A stretch of DNA of 64,000 nucleotides from Anaerolineales bacterium (lineage in GTDB: Bacteria; Chloroflexota; Anaerolineae; Anaerolineales; Villigracilaceae), in contig JANWWK010000043.1 of the NCBI GenBank assembly GCA_025056175.1, positions 1 to 64,000 of the forward strand, written 5' to 3'. Each line of letters begins with the position of its first letter. Position 1 is the stretch's first letter. This document shows positions 9,298 to 16,675 of the stretch, piece after piece. The position numbers and the translations under genes are program-made. The notes below the pieces were generated by a model. The model searched no databases. It saw nothing but the letters and a program-made list of their open reading frames with translations, and had not been told where the DNA came from.

Positions 9298-10269
9298 TTA
9301 TTCCAGAATTGCATCCTGATATTGCGCGGCAAACAACGCCGGCTGACCGCCCGTGTGCCAGAACAAGACCGTTTCGTCTTTGCGAAAAAATCCCTGCCGA
9401 ATCAGGTCAATCAATCCGGCGGCGGCGCGGCCAGTATACACCGGGTCGAGCAGAATGCCTTCGTAGTGGGCAAAAAGCGTAATCGCTTCGCGCTCGGCCT
9501 CGCCAAACACGCCGTAACCGGCCTGGCAGTAGCGGTCTTCGGCCAGCACATCGTGCGGAGAAATTTCAAGCCGCGCTCCCAGTTTTTCGCTGGCCGCCGA
9601 AGCCAGCGCAGCAACGTGCGCTTTGAGACGCTCTGCCGGTTCGTCAATGCTGATGCCCAGAATTTTGCCCTCGTAACCAAAGACTCGCTGTCCCAGTACC
9701 AGCCCGGCGTGCGTGCCGCCGCTCGACGAGCCGAACACCACCCAGTCGGGGCGCACTCCCTGAGTCAGCATCTCTTCGATGGCAAAGGCATACCCCAGCG
9801 CCCCGGTGGGACTGCTGCCCCCATACGGCACGAGATACGGTTTACAGCCCGATTCCTGCGCTGTGTGGTAAATTTCCTGCAATTTTGCATCGCGCTCTTC
9901 TCGTTTGGATACCCAGACTACATCGGCATCGAACAAAAAATCGAGCAACAGATTGCCGGTGGGTTGTTCCTGGTGTTCGCCGGTCAGCACCAGAATACAC
10001 TCCATGCCAAAGCGTGCGGCCGCTGCTGCGGTTTGCCGGCAGTGATTCGATTGCATTGCCCCGCCGGTGATGAGCAGGCAAGCGCCTTGCTGTTGCGCTT
10101 CGGCCACCAGAAACTCCAGTTTGCGGGTTTTGTTGCCGCCAAACGCCAGACCGGTTTGGTCATCCCGTTTGATGAGCAGGTTAGGACCGCCCAGTGCTGC
10201 CGAAAGGCGCGGCATTTCCTCAATCGCGGTGGGCAAATGGGCAAAACGAATACGGGGGATAGCGTTCAT
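9298..10269 (-). CDS. PLP-dependent D-cysteine desulfhydrase / ACC deaminase family enzyme
   Basis: 323 aa. This family uses pyridoxal phosphate to release ammonia from D-cysteine (with sulfide) or from 1-aminocyclopropane-1-carboxylate. The sequence shows LLIKRDDQTGLAFGGNKTRKLEF (about 30-50) with the PLP lysine in GGNKTRK, the substrate loop GGAMQSNHCRQTAAAAA (about 70), FGSSSGGTHAGL (about 185) and the C-terminal VLFWHTGGQPALF. The first motifs are typical of DcyD-like proteins; D-cysteine desulfhydrase and ACC deaminase cannot be separated by eye. The ATG at 10269 follows GGAGG; a longer upstream frame lacks family similarity. It converges with tsaD, with the stops 5 bp apart. Confidence 0.85.
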   Translation of the reverse strand: MNAIPRIRFAHLPTAIEEMPRLSAALGGPNLLIKRDDQTGLAFGGNKTRKLEFLVAEAQQQGACLLITGGAMQSNHCRQTAAAAARFGMECILVLTGEHQEQPTGNLLLDFLFDADVVWVSKREERDAKLQEIYHTAQESGCKPYLVPYGGSSPTGALGYAFAIEEMLTQGVRPDWVVFGSSSGGTHAGLVLGQRVFGYEGKILGISIDEPAERLKAHVAALASAASEKLGARLEISPHDVLAEDRYCQAGYGVFGEAEREAITLFAHYEGILLDPVYTGRAAAGLIDLIRQGFFRKDETVLFWHTGGQPALFAAQYQDAILE

Positions 10270-10286
10270 CCAGACCTCCGTGCAAA

Positions 10287-10904
10287 TCAGTGACTGCTTC
10301 CCATAAATTCTTCGGCGGTGGCATGACCCGGCTGGCTGATTCCTTCGCGCTTGAGAACTTTCCAGAGCGTCAGCAGGAGAATTTTCACATCCAGCCACAG
10401 GCTCCAGTGGTCCACATACCACACATCCAGGCGGAATTTCTCCTCCCACGTCAGTGCATTGCGCCCATTTACCTGCGCCCAGCCGGTGATGCCCGGCAAC
10501 ACCTGGTGACGGCGTGCCTGTTCGGGAGTGTAGCGCTCCAGGTATTGCATCAGCAAGGGACGCGGCCCAACCAGCGACATTTCACCGCGCAGAACGTTGA
10601 ACAGTTCGGGTAGTTCATCCAGGCTCGAAGCGCGCAAAAACCGCCCCAGTCGTGTCAGGCGGTGGGCATCGGGCAGCAATTGGCCGTTTTCGTCACGGGC
10701 GTTCGTCATCGTGCGGAATTTGTAAATCCGAAACGGCCTGCCCTGAAACCCTGGGCGCGTCTGCGTGAACAAGACCGGACTGCCATGAACGATTCTGACT
10801 AACAACGCAAGCAGAAGCAAAACCGGTGAGAGAATCACCAGTCCCAGCCCGGCCAGGACCAGGTCGAACAAACGCTTACGCACAGGAACACCCGCAGGAA
10901 ACAT
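10287..10904 (-). CDS. Bacterial sugar transferase (polyprenyl-phosphate phosphoglycosyl transferase)
   Basis: About 205 aa, the short single-domain (PglC/WcaJ-C-terminal) form. These enzymes start surface glycan synthesis by moving a sugar phosphate from a UDP-sugar to undecaprenyl phosphate. Visible are KRLFDLVLAGLGLVILSP (membrane re-entrant helix), KFRTM (about 68), LRASSLDELPELFNVLRGEMSLVGPRPLL (about 98-126, with the catalytic Asp-Glu) and PGITGWAQVNGR. The start is either ATG 10913 or ATG 10904. A TAGAAT box (10912-10917 on this strand) overlaps the first, and it lies 7 bp before the second, which favours 10904 as a leaderless start. It is divergent from a two-component system. Confidence 0.85.
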   Translation of the reverse strand: MFPAGVPVRKRLFDLVLAGLGLVILSPVLLLLALLVRIVHGSPVLFTQTRPGFQGRPFRIYKFRTMTNARDENGQLLPDAHRLTRLGRFLRASSLDELPELFNVLRGEMSLVGPRPLLMQYLERYTPEQARRHQVLPGITGWAQVNGRNALTWEEKFRLDVWYVDHWSLWLDVKILLLTLWKVLKREGISQPGHATAEEFMGSSH

Positions 10905-10911
10905 CGAGAAC

Positions 10912-10940
10912 ATTCTACCATTGGCCTGTGAATTTGTTGA
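10912..10940 (-). promoter_or_regulatory. Putative promoter of the sugar transferase gene
   Basis: TAGAAT at 10917-10912 is preceded at 17 bp by TCAACA (10940-10935), which matches TTGACA at 4 of 6 positions. The -10 box ends 7 bp before the ATG at 10904. A single CTGTGA (plus strand 10926-10931) lies in the spacer and resembles the boxes found near 23385 and 37031, but at 8 rather than 10 bp from the -10. Confidence 0.5.
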
Positions 10941-10978
10941 GAAACGTGTAATTTTATAAAAGTCATATACAGGTTGGG

Positions 10979-10984
10979 TATAAT
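10979..10984 (+). promoter_or_regulatory. TATAAT -10 box of two-component system 1
   Basis: A perfect TATAAT ends 5 bp before an ATG at 10990 and 23 bp before the ATG at 11008. No good -35 box is visible. The position sets the predicted transcript start at about 10991. Confidence 0.6.
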
Positions 10985-11007
10985 CTTTTATGAAAGGGTC
11001 ATTGATT

Positions 11008-11688
11008 ATGAACGAGCGAATTCTCATCATTGAAGATGACCAGGCCATTCTGAAACTGTTGCAGCGAGGCCTGGCCTATGAGGGCTATGCGGTGGATGTG
11101 GCGACCGATGGCCGCACTGGCTTGAACCTGGCGCGTGACCGTAACCCCGACCTGGTGGTGCTGGATTGGATGCTGCCCGGCATGGACGGGCTGGAAGTCT
11201 GTCATCGCCTGCGGCTGGCCGGTGGAATGCCAATTTTGATGCTCACTGCCAAAGATTCGATCCAGGACCGGGTGCAAGGGTTGGACGCCGGCGCCGATGA
11301 TTACATGGTCAAGCCTTTCAACCTGGATGAATTGCTGGCGCGTATCCGTGCCTTGCTGCGGCGTACCCAGCCCGAACGCAACCAAGTGTTAAAATTTGCC
11401 GACCTGACGCTGGATACCGGTTCACGCGAGGCCACGCGCGGTGGCAAACTGATTCAATTGACCGCCAAAGAATATGAACTGCTGGAACTCTTCATGCGGC
11501 ACCCCAAACAGGTGTTGACCCGCGAGGTGATCTTCGACCGCGTGTGGGGGTACGATTTCGGCGGTGAGAGCAACGTGCTGGAAGTGTACATCCGCTATCT
11601 GCGCCAGAAGCTGGAAGACAACGATACCCTGCCGCGTCTGATTCATACCGTGCGGGGGGTAGGGTATGTCTTGCGGGAAACACCGTAA
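11008..11688 (+). CDS. OmpR/PhoB-family response regulator (system 1)
   Basis: About 226 aa. The receiver domain (1-118) has the acidic pair EDD near 9, the phospho-acceptor Asp in [12 protein letters not shown] (about 52), the conserved Thr in LMLTAKD and the Lys in YMVKPF. The winged-helix output domain (about 130-224) shows [23 protein letters not shown] and [12 protein letters not shown]. It should bind DNA when phosphorylated by the histidine kinase encoded 123 bp downstream. Two starts are possible: ATG 10990 (leaderless, 5 bp after TATAAT) or ATG 11008, which is preceded by AAAGGG and starts the family's usual [10 protein letters not shown]. Its genes of action are unknown. Confidence 0.93.
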   Translation: MNERILIIEDDQAILKLLQRGLAYEGYAVDVATDGRTGLNLARDRNPDLVVLDWMLPGMDGLEVCHRLRLAGGMPILMLTAKDSIQDRVQGLDAGADDYMVKPFNLDELLARIRALLRRTQPERNQVLKFADLTLDTGSREATRGGKLIQLTAKEYELLELFMRHPKQVLTREVIFDRVWGYDFGGESNVLEVYIRYLRQKLEDNDTLPRLIHTVRGVGYVLRETP

Positions 11689-11714
11689 CCGACAACCGCC
11701 AAACCCAGGCAAAC

Positions 11715-11752
11715 GATAAAAACGCCAGGCAAACGCCAGTGGCGTTTTTATC
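11715..11752. terminator. Hairpin between response regulator and kinase genes
   Basis: A 13-bp perfect inverted repeat, GATAAAAACGCCA (11715-11727) and TGGCGTTTTTATC (11740-11752), lies 26 bp after the response-regulator stop. The T-run in the right arm makes it a plausible terminator or attenuator that would lower kinase expression relative to the regulator. TACAAT at 11772-11777 could restart transcription for the kinase. Confidence 0.65.
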
Positions 11753-11811
11753 TTAAATTCATGTGCTGAGAGTACAATCGTGATTAAAGCACTGGCTCAA
11801 TTGTTTGTTTC

Positions 11812-13179
11812 ATGTCTCTGCGTCTGCGTCTGACCCTCCTGTACACTTCGATGCTGGGCGGTATCCTGTTGGTGTTTGGAACGCTCATCTACTTTCTGGT
11901 TGGTGACTTCCTGGTCAACCAGATAGACCGCACGCTGGCAAATACCGTCAAAAACATTCTTGCGAATGCGCGGGTGACCACCACGGGCGATTTGAACATG
12001 CTCAACCTCGCCGCGCTCGAAATGTCCACCAGTGTTCATGTGCAGTATTGGGATTGGCGAGGCAATTTGAAAATGGTTTCTCCAGGCATAAGCGAGTTTG
12101 AGCAACCCCTCGACGAACAAAGCCTGCTTTCGCCGCGCCCGGTTTATCGTCATGTCTATTCTCGACAGGTTCATTGGCGCGTTTTGACTGCACCACTGGT
12201 GGCCGACAACCGTCCAGCGGGCGTCGTGCAAGTGGCAACCAATCTGAACATCCTGGATTCAATTCAGCGCACTTTGCTGGTGCTGTTGATTTTCCTGACG
12301 GTGTTCTCGATGGTGGTGGCCGCGGTGGCCTCCTGGCTTTCGATTGGTCAAGCGCTGGCCCCACTCCAAACCGTTACCCGCACGGCGGAACAAATCACCC
12401 GCGCCGACGACCTTTCACGCCGCATTCCCTACAGCGGGCCCGAACACGATGAAATTGGCACGCTTATCCGCGCCTTTAACCGCACATTTGAGCGACTCGA
12501 AACCCTGTTCACTGCCCAACAGCGCTTTCTGGCTGATGTCTCGCATGAACTGCGCACGCCGCTGACGGTCATCAAGGGCAATGCTGACCTGATTCGAAAA
12601 ATTGGGCCGGATGAAGAATCGCTCAACTCGATTAAAGACGAAGCGGACCGGCTGACCCGCATGGTTGAAGATTTGTTGCTACTGGCGCAGGCCGAATCGG
12701 GGAAATTGCCGCTTAACTTGCGTACCGTGATGCTGGATGAACTCTTAACCGACGTCTTTCAGGAGATGCGCGTGCTGGCCGGCGATAAAGTTCACCTGAA
12801 ATTGACCGAAATTGACCAGGTGACGCTGAGCGGTGACCGTGACCGGCTAAAACAAGTATTCATCAACCTGATAGCCAATGCCATTCATTACAGCCCGATT
12901 GGCGGTGATGTGTACATCGGCCTCTCTCGTTCGCAGGAGATGGCGCGCGTCATCATTCGAGATATGGGGCCGGGCATTCCGGCCAAAGACCTGCCGCATA
13001 TTTTTGACCGCTTCTATCGGGGAGAAAAATCGCGCACGCGTTCCAAAACGAGCGGTTTTGGGTTAGGGCTTTCGATTGCCTATTTTCTGGTGGATGCCCA
13101 TGGCGGGCGCATTGAAGTCAACTCACAGGAAGGGCGGGGAACAACCTTTGCCGTGTACCTGCCGCTCAGCGCAGAATGA
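11812..13179 (+). CDS. Sensor histidine kinase (system 1)
   Basis: 455 aa. Order: first membrane helix (about 8-33), extracytoplasmic sensor region (about 34-155), second helix (LLVLLIFLTVFSMVVAAVASWL, about 158-180), HAMP domain (about 180-235), HisKA with the phospho-accepting His in DVSHELRTPLTVIKGN (about 243) and an HATPase domain with N (INLIANAIHYS), G1 (IIRDMGPGIP), F and G2 (SGFGLGLSI) boxes. It should phosphorylate the regulator encoded upstream. No clear ribosome-binding site precedes the ATG. The signal sensed cannot be told from the sequence. Confidence 0.93.
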   Translation: MSLRLRLTLLYTSMLGGILLVFGTLIYFLVGDFLVNQIDRTLANTVKNILANARVTTTGDLNMLNLAALEMSTSVHVQYWDWRGNLKMVSPGISEFEQPLDEQSLLSPRPVYRHVYSRQVHWRVLTAPLVADNRPAGVVQVATNLNILDSIQRTLLVLLIFLTVFSMVVAAVASWLSIGQALAPLQTVTRTAEQITRADDLSRRIPYSGPEHDEIGTLIRAFNRTFERLETLFTAQQRFLADVSHELRTPLTVIKGNADLIRKIGPDEESLNSIKDEADRLTRMVEDLLLLAQAESGKLPLNLRTVMLDELLTDVFQEMRVLAGDKVHLKLTEIDQVTLSGDRDRLKQVFINLIANAIHYSPIGGDVYIGLSRSQEMARVIIRDMGPGIPAKDLPHIFDRFYRGEKSRTRSKTSGFGLGLSIAYFLVDAHGGRIEVNSQEGRGTTFAVYLPLSAE

Positions 13180-13191
13180 CTGGCGCGGGTT

Positions 13192-13878
13192 TCACGGTAA
13201 TCCCAGCCGCAGATGTGCTTTCTGGCATAGACTCTTACCGCCGGCAGCCAGCCATTCGTTCAAACGAGGCGATTCGGTCGCCCCGCGTTGGGCATCTGCG
13301 TAGATTCCGCTTCCCCAATAAGCATAGCGACGGGTTTCGGCAGGCCAGCGGGCTTCGGAGCGTGCAATCACGCCGATACCACCGTTGTAACCCGCCAGCG
13401 CCAGGCGTGCGTCCCCGTTGGCATGTTCCAGCGCCCGGCGCAGATAATCTAACCCTCGTCGGGCGTTGGTGGCAGGGTCATAAGCATCCTCGAACGGTTG
13501 AAAATGATAGGGCATCACCTGGAACAGCCCCATGGCACCGGCAGAAGAACGGGCTGAGGGGTGGCCGCACGATTCGATTTGCATCACCGTCGCAGCCAGG
13601 TTTGGGTCCAGGTCATGCTCTGCCGACCACGTGGCAATTTGCGTTGCCCAGAATTGCACTTCTGGTGTGAACAAGGGTGCAATCAGGCTGCCGGTGGAGA
13701 CGGACGCAGCAGAAAGCCGCATTTCGCTTTCTTCGCCGCCTGATGTAAGCGATGCCAGCAGCAGGCCGAACAAAAGCGGAATGATTGGGGGTAGTAAAAA
13801 ACCAGACAGACAGCCGCTCGAGGGGACTGTCTGTCTGCGCTTTCGACGGGAGGTCGGTACGGAGCGCGCAGAGTTCAT
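13192..13878 (-). CDS. Lytic transglycosylase (SLT domain), membrane-anchored
   Basis: 228 aa. An Arg/Lys-rich N-terminus precedes a single membrane or signal segment (FLLPPIIPLLFGLLLASL, about 26-45). The SLT domain follows from about 80: the catalytic Glu lies in TVMQIESCGHPSA (about 103), then SAGAMGLFQVMPYH (about 116) and ALAGYNGG (about 168). Such enzymes cut peptidoglycan between MurNAc and GlcNAc, leaving a 1,6-anhydro end. A perfect 11-bp inverted repeat (CAGACAGACAG at 13803-13813 and CTGTCTGTCTG at 13827-13837) falls within codons 14-26 and could fold in the mRNA. The gene converges with the kinase of system 1. The start has no strong ribosome-binding site. Confidence 0.85.
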   Translation of the reverse strand: MNSARSVPTSRRKRRQTVPSSGCLSGFLLPPIIPLLFGLLLASLTSGGEESEMRLSAASVSTGSLIAPLFTPEVQFWATQIATWSAEHDLDPNLAATVMQIESCGHPSARSSAGAMGLFQVMPYHFQPFEDAYDPATNARRGLDYLRRALEHANGDARLALAGYNGGIGVIARSEARWPAETRRYAYWGSGIYADAQRGATESPRLNEWLAAGGKSLCQKAHLRLGLP

Positions 13879-13972
13879 GGGGTCACATTCGTTTGGGGTT
13901 CGCTCGTCATCAGAGTTTGGGTAAGGAATAGCACAACGGGTCGTTTGTTTCGGCGCGTATTTCTGAGATGGA

Positions 13973-14794
13973 TTATCGGCGCAGTTGGTTGCGCTCCATC
14001 AATTCGCGCGCGCTCATCAGATTGTGGTACACCGGTTCTTCGGCTGGCTCATAGGTGGGCTCCGGGCGGGTCACCGGGGTAACGACAGGACGAACTGGCG
14101 TTTGGGGCGCACTGTAGGTGGGCCGATGTTGGGGCTGATATTTGGCAGTCCCTTGCGGCGAGAACGAACGCGCCTGCGTGTTGGAAGCCGAAACCGGGCG
14201 GAACGGACGAACTGGCTGCGGCTCCACAACCGACGAGGGACGCGCCGGCGCCGAGGAGACGCGGCGCGGGTCGGCCTGGCTGAAGATGCGTTCCCCAGCC
14301 AGAGCAAACGTGCCGATAATCAGAATGCGGATGACCCACACCATTACGGCCACGAAGATTGGTACCACCGTTCTCACAGTTTCTCCACCAATGACGGCGG
14401 CACCCTGGCTGTTATGGTTGGCAATCGCTACCGAAACACCCCACCAGGTGAGGGTGGCGTTCATCGCGGCGGCGAGAATCCACGCGCCGAAAAGATACCA
14501 TACCTCGGCGGGTTCATCGGCGCCTTGTTCCGGGGTGAACAGACGGGCAATACCGGCAAAATCAATCCCACAGAAGGCAATCGCCAGGATGGTGGACCAT
14601 TTGATGCCCAGAAACTTCAGGTTGCCAAGCACATCGTGCAGGGCAAATTCGGTGGTGCTGAAGTTGAAGAGTTCAAACGCCAGCAACGCGCCGATAATCA
14701 TGAACCCGAAGACCCGGCCGCGCTGGGCATCGAGGGCATGAATAAACTTATTGATGTTTGGGTTAAAAGGCCGTGAACGGATGGTGTTGTTCAT
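13973..14794 (-). CDS. Hypothetical membrane protein with proline-rich tail
   Basis: 273 aa, not recognised. After a polar start, about four hydrophobic segments are visible between residues 30 and 160 (VFGFMIIGALLAFELF, TILAIAFCGIDFAGIA, WYLFGAWILAAAMNATL, TVVPIFVAVMVWVIRILII). From about 175 to 255 the chain is rich in Pro, Arg, Ser and Thr (for example RPSSVVEPQPVRPFRPV) and likely lies in the cytoplasm, ending in the charged helix MSARELMERNQLRR. AAGGAG precedes the ATG at 14794. The gene is alone, with a strong promoter that contains two operator-like palindromes (see 14819-14872). The function is unknown; tight control suggests an inducible role. Confidence 0.7.
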   Translation of the reverse strand: MNNTIRSRPFNPNINKFIHALDAQRGRVFGFMIIGALLAFELFNFSTTEFALHDVLGNLKFLGIKWSTILAIAFCGIDFAGIARLFTPEQGADEPAEVWYLFGAWILAAAMNATLTWWGVSVAIANHNSQGAAVIGGETVRTVVPIFVAVMVWVIRILIIGTFALAGERIFSQADPRRVSSAPARPSSVVEPQPVRPFRPVSASNTQARSFSPQGTAKYQPQHRPTYSAPQTPVRPVVTPVTRPEPTYEPAEEPVYHNLMSARELMERNQLRR

Positions 14795-14818
14795 GCAATA
14801 CTCCTTATCAGACTGCAA

Positions 14819-14881
14819 ATAGAAAAAATGTTCTATACAGCATGTACGCACATTATAGAACATATTTTCTATGAGTGTCAA
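14819..14881 (-). promoter_or_regulatory. Promoter with two palindromic operators for the membrane protein gene
   Basis: On the minus strand TTGACA (14881-14876) and TATAAT (14857-14852) are 18 bp apart. Two 18-bp near-identical inverted arms, ATAGAAAAAATGTTCTAT (14819-14836) and ATAGAACATATTTTCTAT (14855-14872), are 36 bp apart centre to centre. Each is itself a dyad, ATAGAA-N6-TTCTAT. One fills the -35/-10 spacer and the other covers the early transcribed region, as expected for a repressor that binds twice. The repressor is not identified. Confidence 0.75.
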
Positions 14882-14907
14882 GAGGCAATTTTTCACGATA
14901 ACGTTAT

Positions 14908-14916
14908 TGTTATAAT
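14908..14916 (+). promoter_or_regulatory. Extended -10 promoter of thrB
   Basis: TGTTATAAT is a perfect extended -10 element, 40 bp before the thrB ATG at 14957. No good -35 box is seen, which is usual for extended -10 promoters. Confidence 0.6.
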
Positions 14917-14956
14917 TGCACGAACCACCATCCCTGCAATATGAGAGAACCCCCAC

Positions 14957-15871
14957 ATGAAAATTCTCGTCAAAGTCCCTGCCACCACCGCCAACCTGGG
15001 CCCTGGCTTCGATGCCTTGGGGTTAGCGCTGGATTTGTGGAACGAAACTGAATTTATCGCTACGCAAGATTATCAGATTAGCGTGAGCGTGAGCGGCGAA
15101 GGAGAAGGAAAACTGCCGCTTAACGCTGAAAACGCAATTGTAGAAGCCGCGCTGAAAATTTACGACCTGGTGAAGAAACCCTGCACCGGTCTTCGTATTC
15201 ACTGCGTCAATCGCGTGCCGATTGGCTCCGGGCTGGGGTCATCTTCTGCCGCGTTGCTGACTGGCCTGCTGGGGGGGAATGCCCTGCTGGGCAGCCCCTT
15301 CAACGAGGAAGAGATTTTGAAACTCGCTATTGAAATTGAGGGACATCCCGATAACGTTGCTCCGGCGATGCTGGGGGGGTTGGTGGCTTCAATTGTCTAC
15401 GAAGAGCGCGTCATCTCGCTCAAATTGCCTGCGCGGGCCAACCGCTCGCCCATGCACGTCACGGTGGTCCTGCCGGATTTTGATTTTCCCACCAAACAGG
15501 CGCGCGCCATCCTGCCCAAGCAGGTAGACCGCGCCGATGCCATTTACAACATCAGCCGCGCCGTGCTGGTGACCGAAGCGCTGCGTACCGGCGACCTGGA
15601 CTTGCTGGGCAAAGCCATGAGCGACCGGCTGCACCAACCCTACCGTCTTCCGCTGATTCCGGGAGCGCAAGCCGCTATGCAGGCGGCGCGTCAGGCCGGG
15701 GCGGCTGCGGTGGCGCTTTCGGGCGCGGGGCCGAGCCTTATCGCCTTTTCTGCCAGAGATGGGGCCGAAATTGGGGCGGCCATGCAGCGCGCCTTTGAGC
15801 AGGCTGGCTTGAGCGCGCGTATCTTTCGGCTGGGGACGAGTTACGAAGGCGCGGAAGTTTCGATTCTGTAG
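14957..15871 (+). CDS. thrB: Homoserine kinase
   Basis: 304 aa, a GHMP-family kinase. It phosphorylates homoserine with ATP on the path to threonine. The N-terminal VPATTANLGPGFDALGLALDLWN (about 5-27) and the ATP loop RVPIGSGLGSSSAALLTGLLG (about 86-106) are the ThrB/GHMP hallmarks, and LSGAGPSLIAF (about 255) is the third conserved motif. A weak GAGAG lies 9 bp before the ATG. No other threonine genes are nearby, so it appears to be a stand-alone gene with its own promoter. Confidence 0.95.
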   Translation: MKILVKVPATTANLGPGFDALGLALDLWNETEFIATQDYQISVSVSGEGEGKLPLNAENAIVEAALKIYDLVKKPCTGLRIHCVNRVPIGSGLGSSSAALLTGLLGGNALLGSPFNEEEILKLAIEIEGHPDNVAPAMLGGLVASIVYEERVISLKLPARANRSPMHVTVVLPDFDFPTKQARAILPKQVDRADAIYNISRAVLVTEALRTGDLDLLGKAMSDRLHQPYRLPLIPGAQAAMQAARQAGAAAVALSGAGPSLIAFSARDGAEIGAAMQRAFEQAGLSARIFRLGTSYEGAEVSIL

Positions 15872-15901
15872 CAAATTTCCATCTGTCCCTGGCTATGCTG
15901 C

Positions 15902-16138
15902 TCATAACCGGTCATATTCTGGTGGCTCTACCTGCGGCACTTTGGCCATCGCGTGCAAAAATTTTTCTTTGCTGGCGCGCCGGGCGCGAACTTCCAGGTA
16001 CTCTTCGGTACTTAATGCAGCAATTTTCTCGGCCAGCGCCAGAGTAATCAACTGATTGAGCGAAATGTTCTCACGTTCTGCAATCTCACGCGCTGATTTG
16101 TGAAGCGATTCGGGCAATCGCAAACTCAATGTACTCAT
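15902..16138 (-). CDS. Antitoxin with ribbon-helix-helix fold
   Basis: 78 aa. MSTLSLRLPESLHKSAREIA followed by ENISLNQLITLALAEKIA is the classic CopG/HicB-type ribbon-helix-helix: one beta strand then two helices. The C-terminal third is charged and would wrap the toxin. The start ATG at 16138 overlaps the toxin stop (ATGA), so the two are translationally coupled; the longer upstream frame is simply the toxin region. Such proteins neutralise the toxin and repress their own promoter. Confidence 0.82.
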   Translation of the reverse strand: MSTLSLRLPESLHKSAREIAERENISLNQLITLALAEKIAALSTEEYLEVRARRASKEKFLHAMAKVPQVEPPEYDRL

Positions 16139-16560
16139 CTTGCACCTGCCAGTTTCAAAAAATCTTTGGGAGTAAGCACCTGAATTCCAAACGATTCGAT
16201 ACCTGCAAAATCTCTGGTATTGTAGGTAATAATGTGAGAACACCCTGCCGTCACAGCCAATTCCAGCACCATATCGTCGCCGGGGTCGCGCAGTTGTGGG
16301 CGCCACAAGTAGTGTACTTGCCAGCGATTGGATTGACTGATAACGTAATCGAGGATGTCATCAATTTCCTGTTCGCTTAATGGAATTTGACCAATTAAGC
16401 GCTTGGCTGCATCTTCATATTCGAGCGCCAGCGGAACGGAAAAATTCAGCTGATAATAACCTGCATCAATCCGTGCAAAAAACTGATAGGCTGCTCCCCA
16501 CTGGGAGCGCAATGCGGTGACGAAAACGTTTGTATCTGCAACGATTTGTAATTTGCTCAC
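16135..16560 (-). CDS. PIN-domain toxin (putative toxin-antitoxin RNase)
   Basis: About 141 aa. PIN domains are Mg-dependent RNases. Acidic active-site residues are visible in IVADTNVFVTA (Asp near 8), LEYEDAAKR (Glu near 40), RDPGDDMVLELAV (Asp near 95) and YNTRDFAGI (Asp near 115). The family matches the COG1569 type, often paired with RHH antitoxins. No suitable ATG exists; the GTG at 16560 is chosen because it gives the family start KLQIVADTN and lies 6 bp after a strong -10 box, so translation would be leaderless. The toxin comes first and the antitoxin second, the reverse of the classic order. Confidence 0.83.
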   Translation of the reverse strand: MSKLQIVADTNVFVTALRSQWGAAYQFFARIDAGYYQLNFSVPLALEYEDAAKRLIGQIPLSEQEIDDILDYVISQSNRWQVHYLWRPQLRDPGDDMVLELAVTAGCSHIITYNTRDFAGIESFGIQVLTPKDFLKLAGAR

Positions 16561-16566
16561 AATGGT

Positions 16567-16595
16567 ATTGTATATGATACCTGCGAGCGAGTCAA
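16567..16595 (-). promoter_or_regulatory. Promoter of the toxin-antitoxin pair
   Basis: TTGACT (16595-16590) and TACAAT (16572-16567) are exactly 17 bp apart on the minus strand, each matching consensus at 5 of 6. The predicted transcription start falls on or next to the GTG start codon at 16560. Confidence 0.75.
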
Positions 16596-16675
16596 CGCTG
16601 GTTTTTGGTGTGCTTTTATGGCCGTTGCCAAACGTCAACCTTGGGCGTGTCTGGATTGTATGATGGAGTTTCTCG

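Noticed and set aside
13803-13837. CAGACAGACAG inverted repeat considered as a terminator or operator
   Set aside because: It falls inside the coding start of the lytic transglycosylase, whose membrane segment follows in the same frame. Codon coincidence cannot be excluded, so it is only mentioned with that gene.
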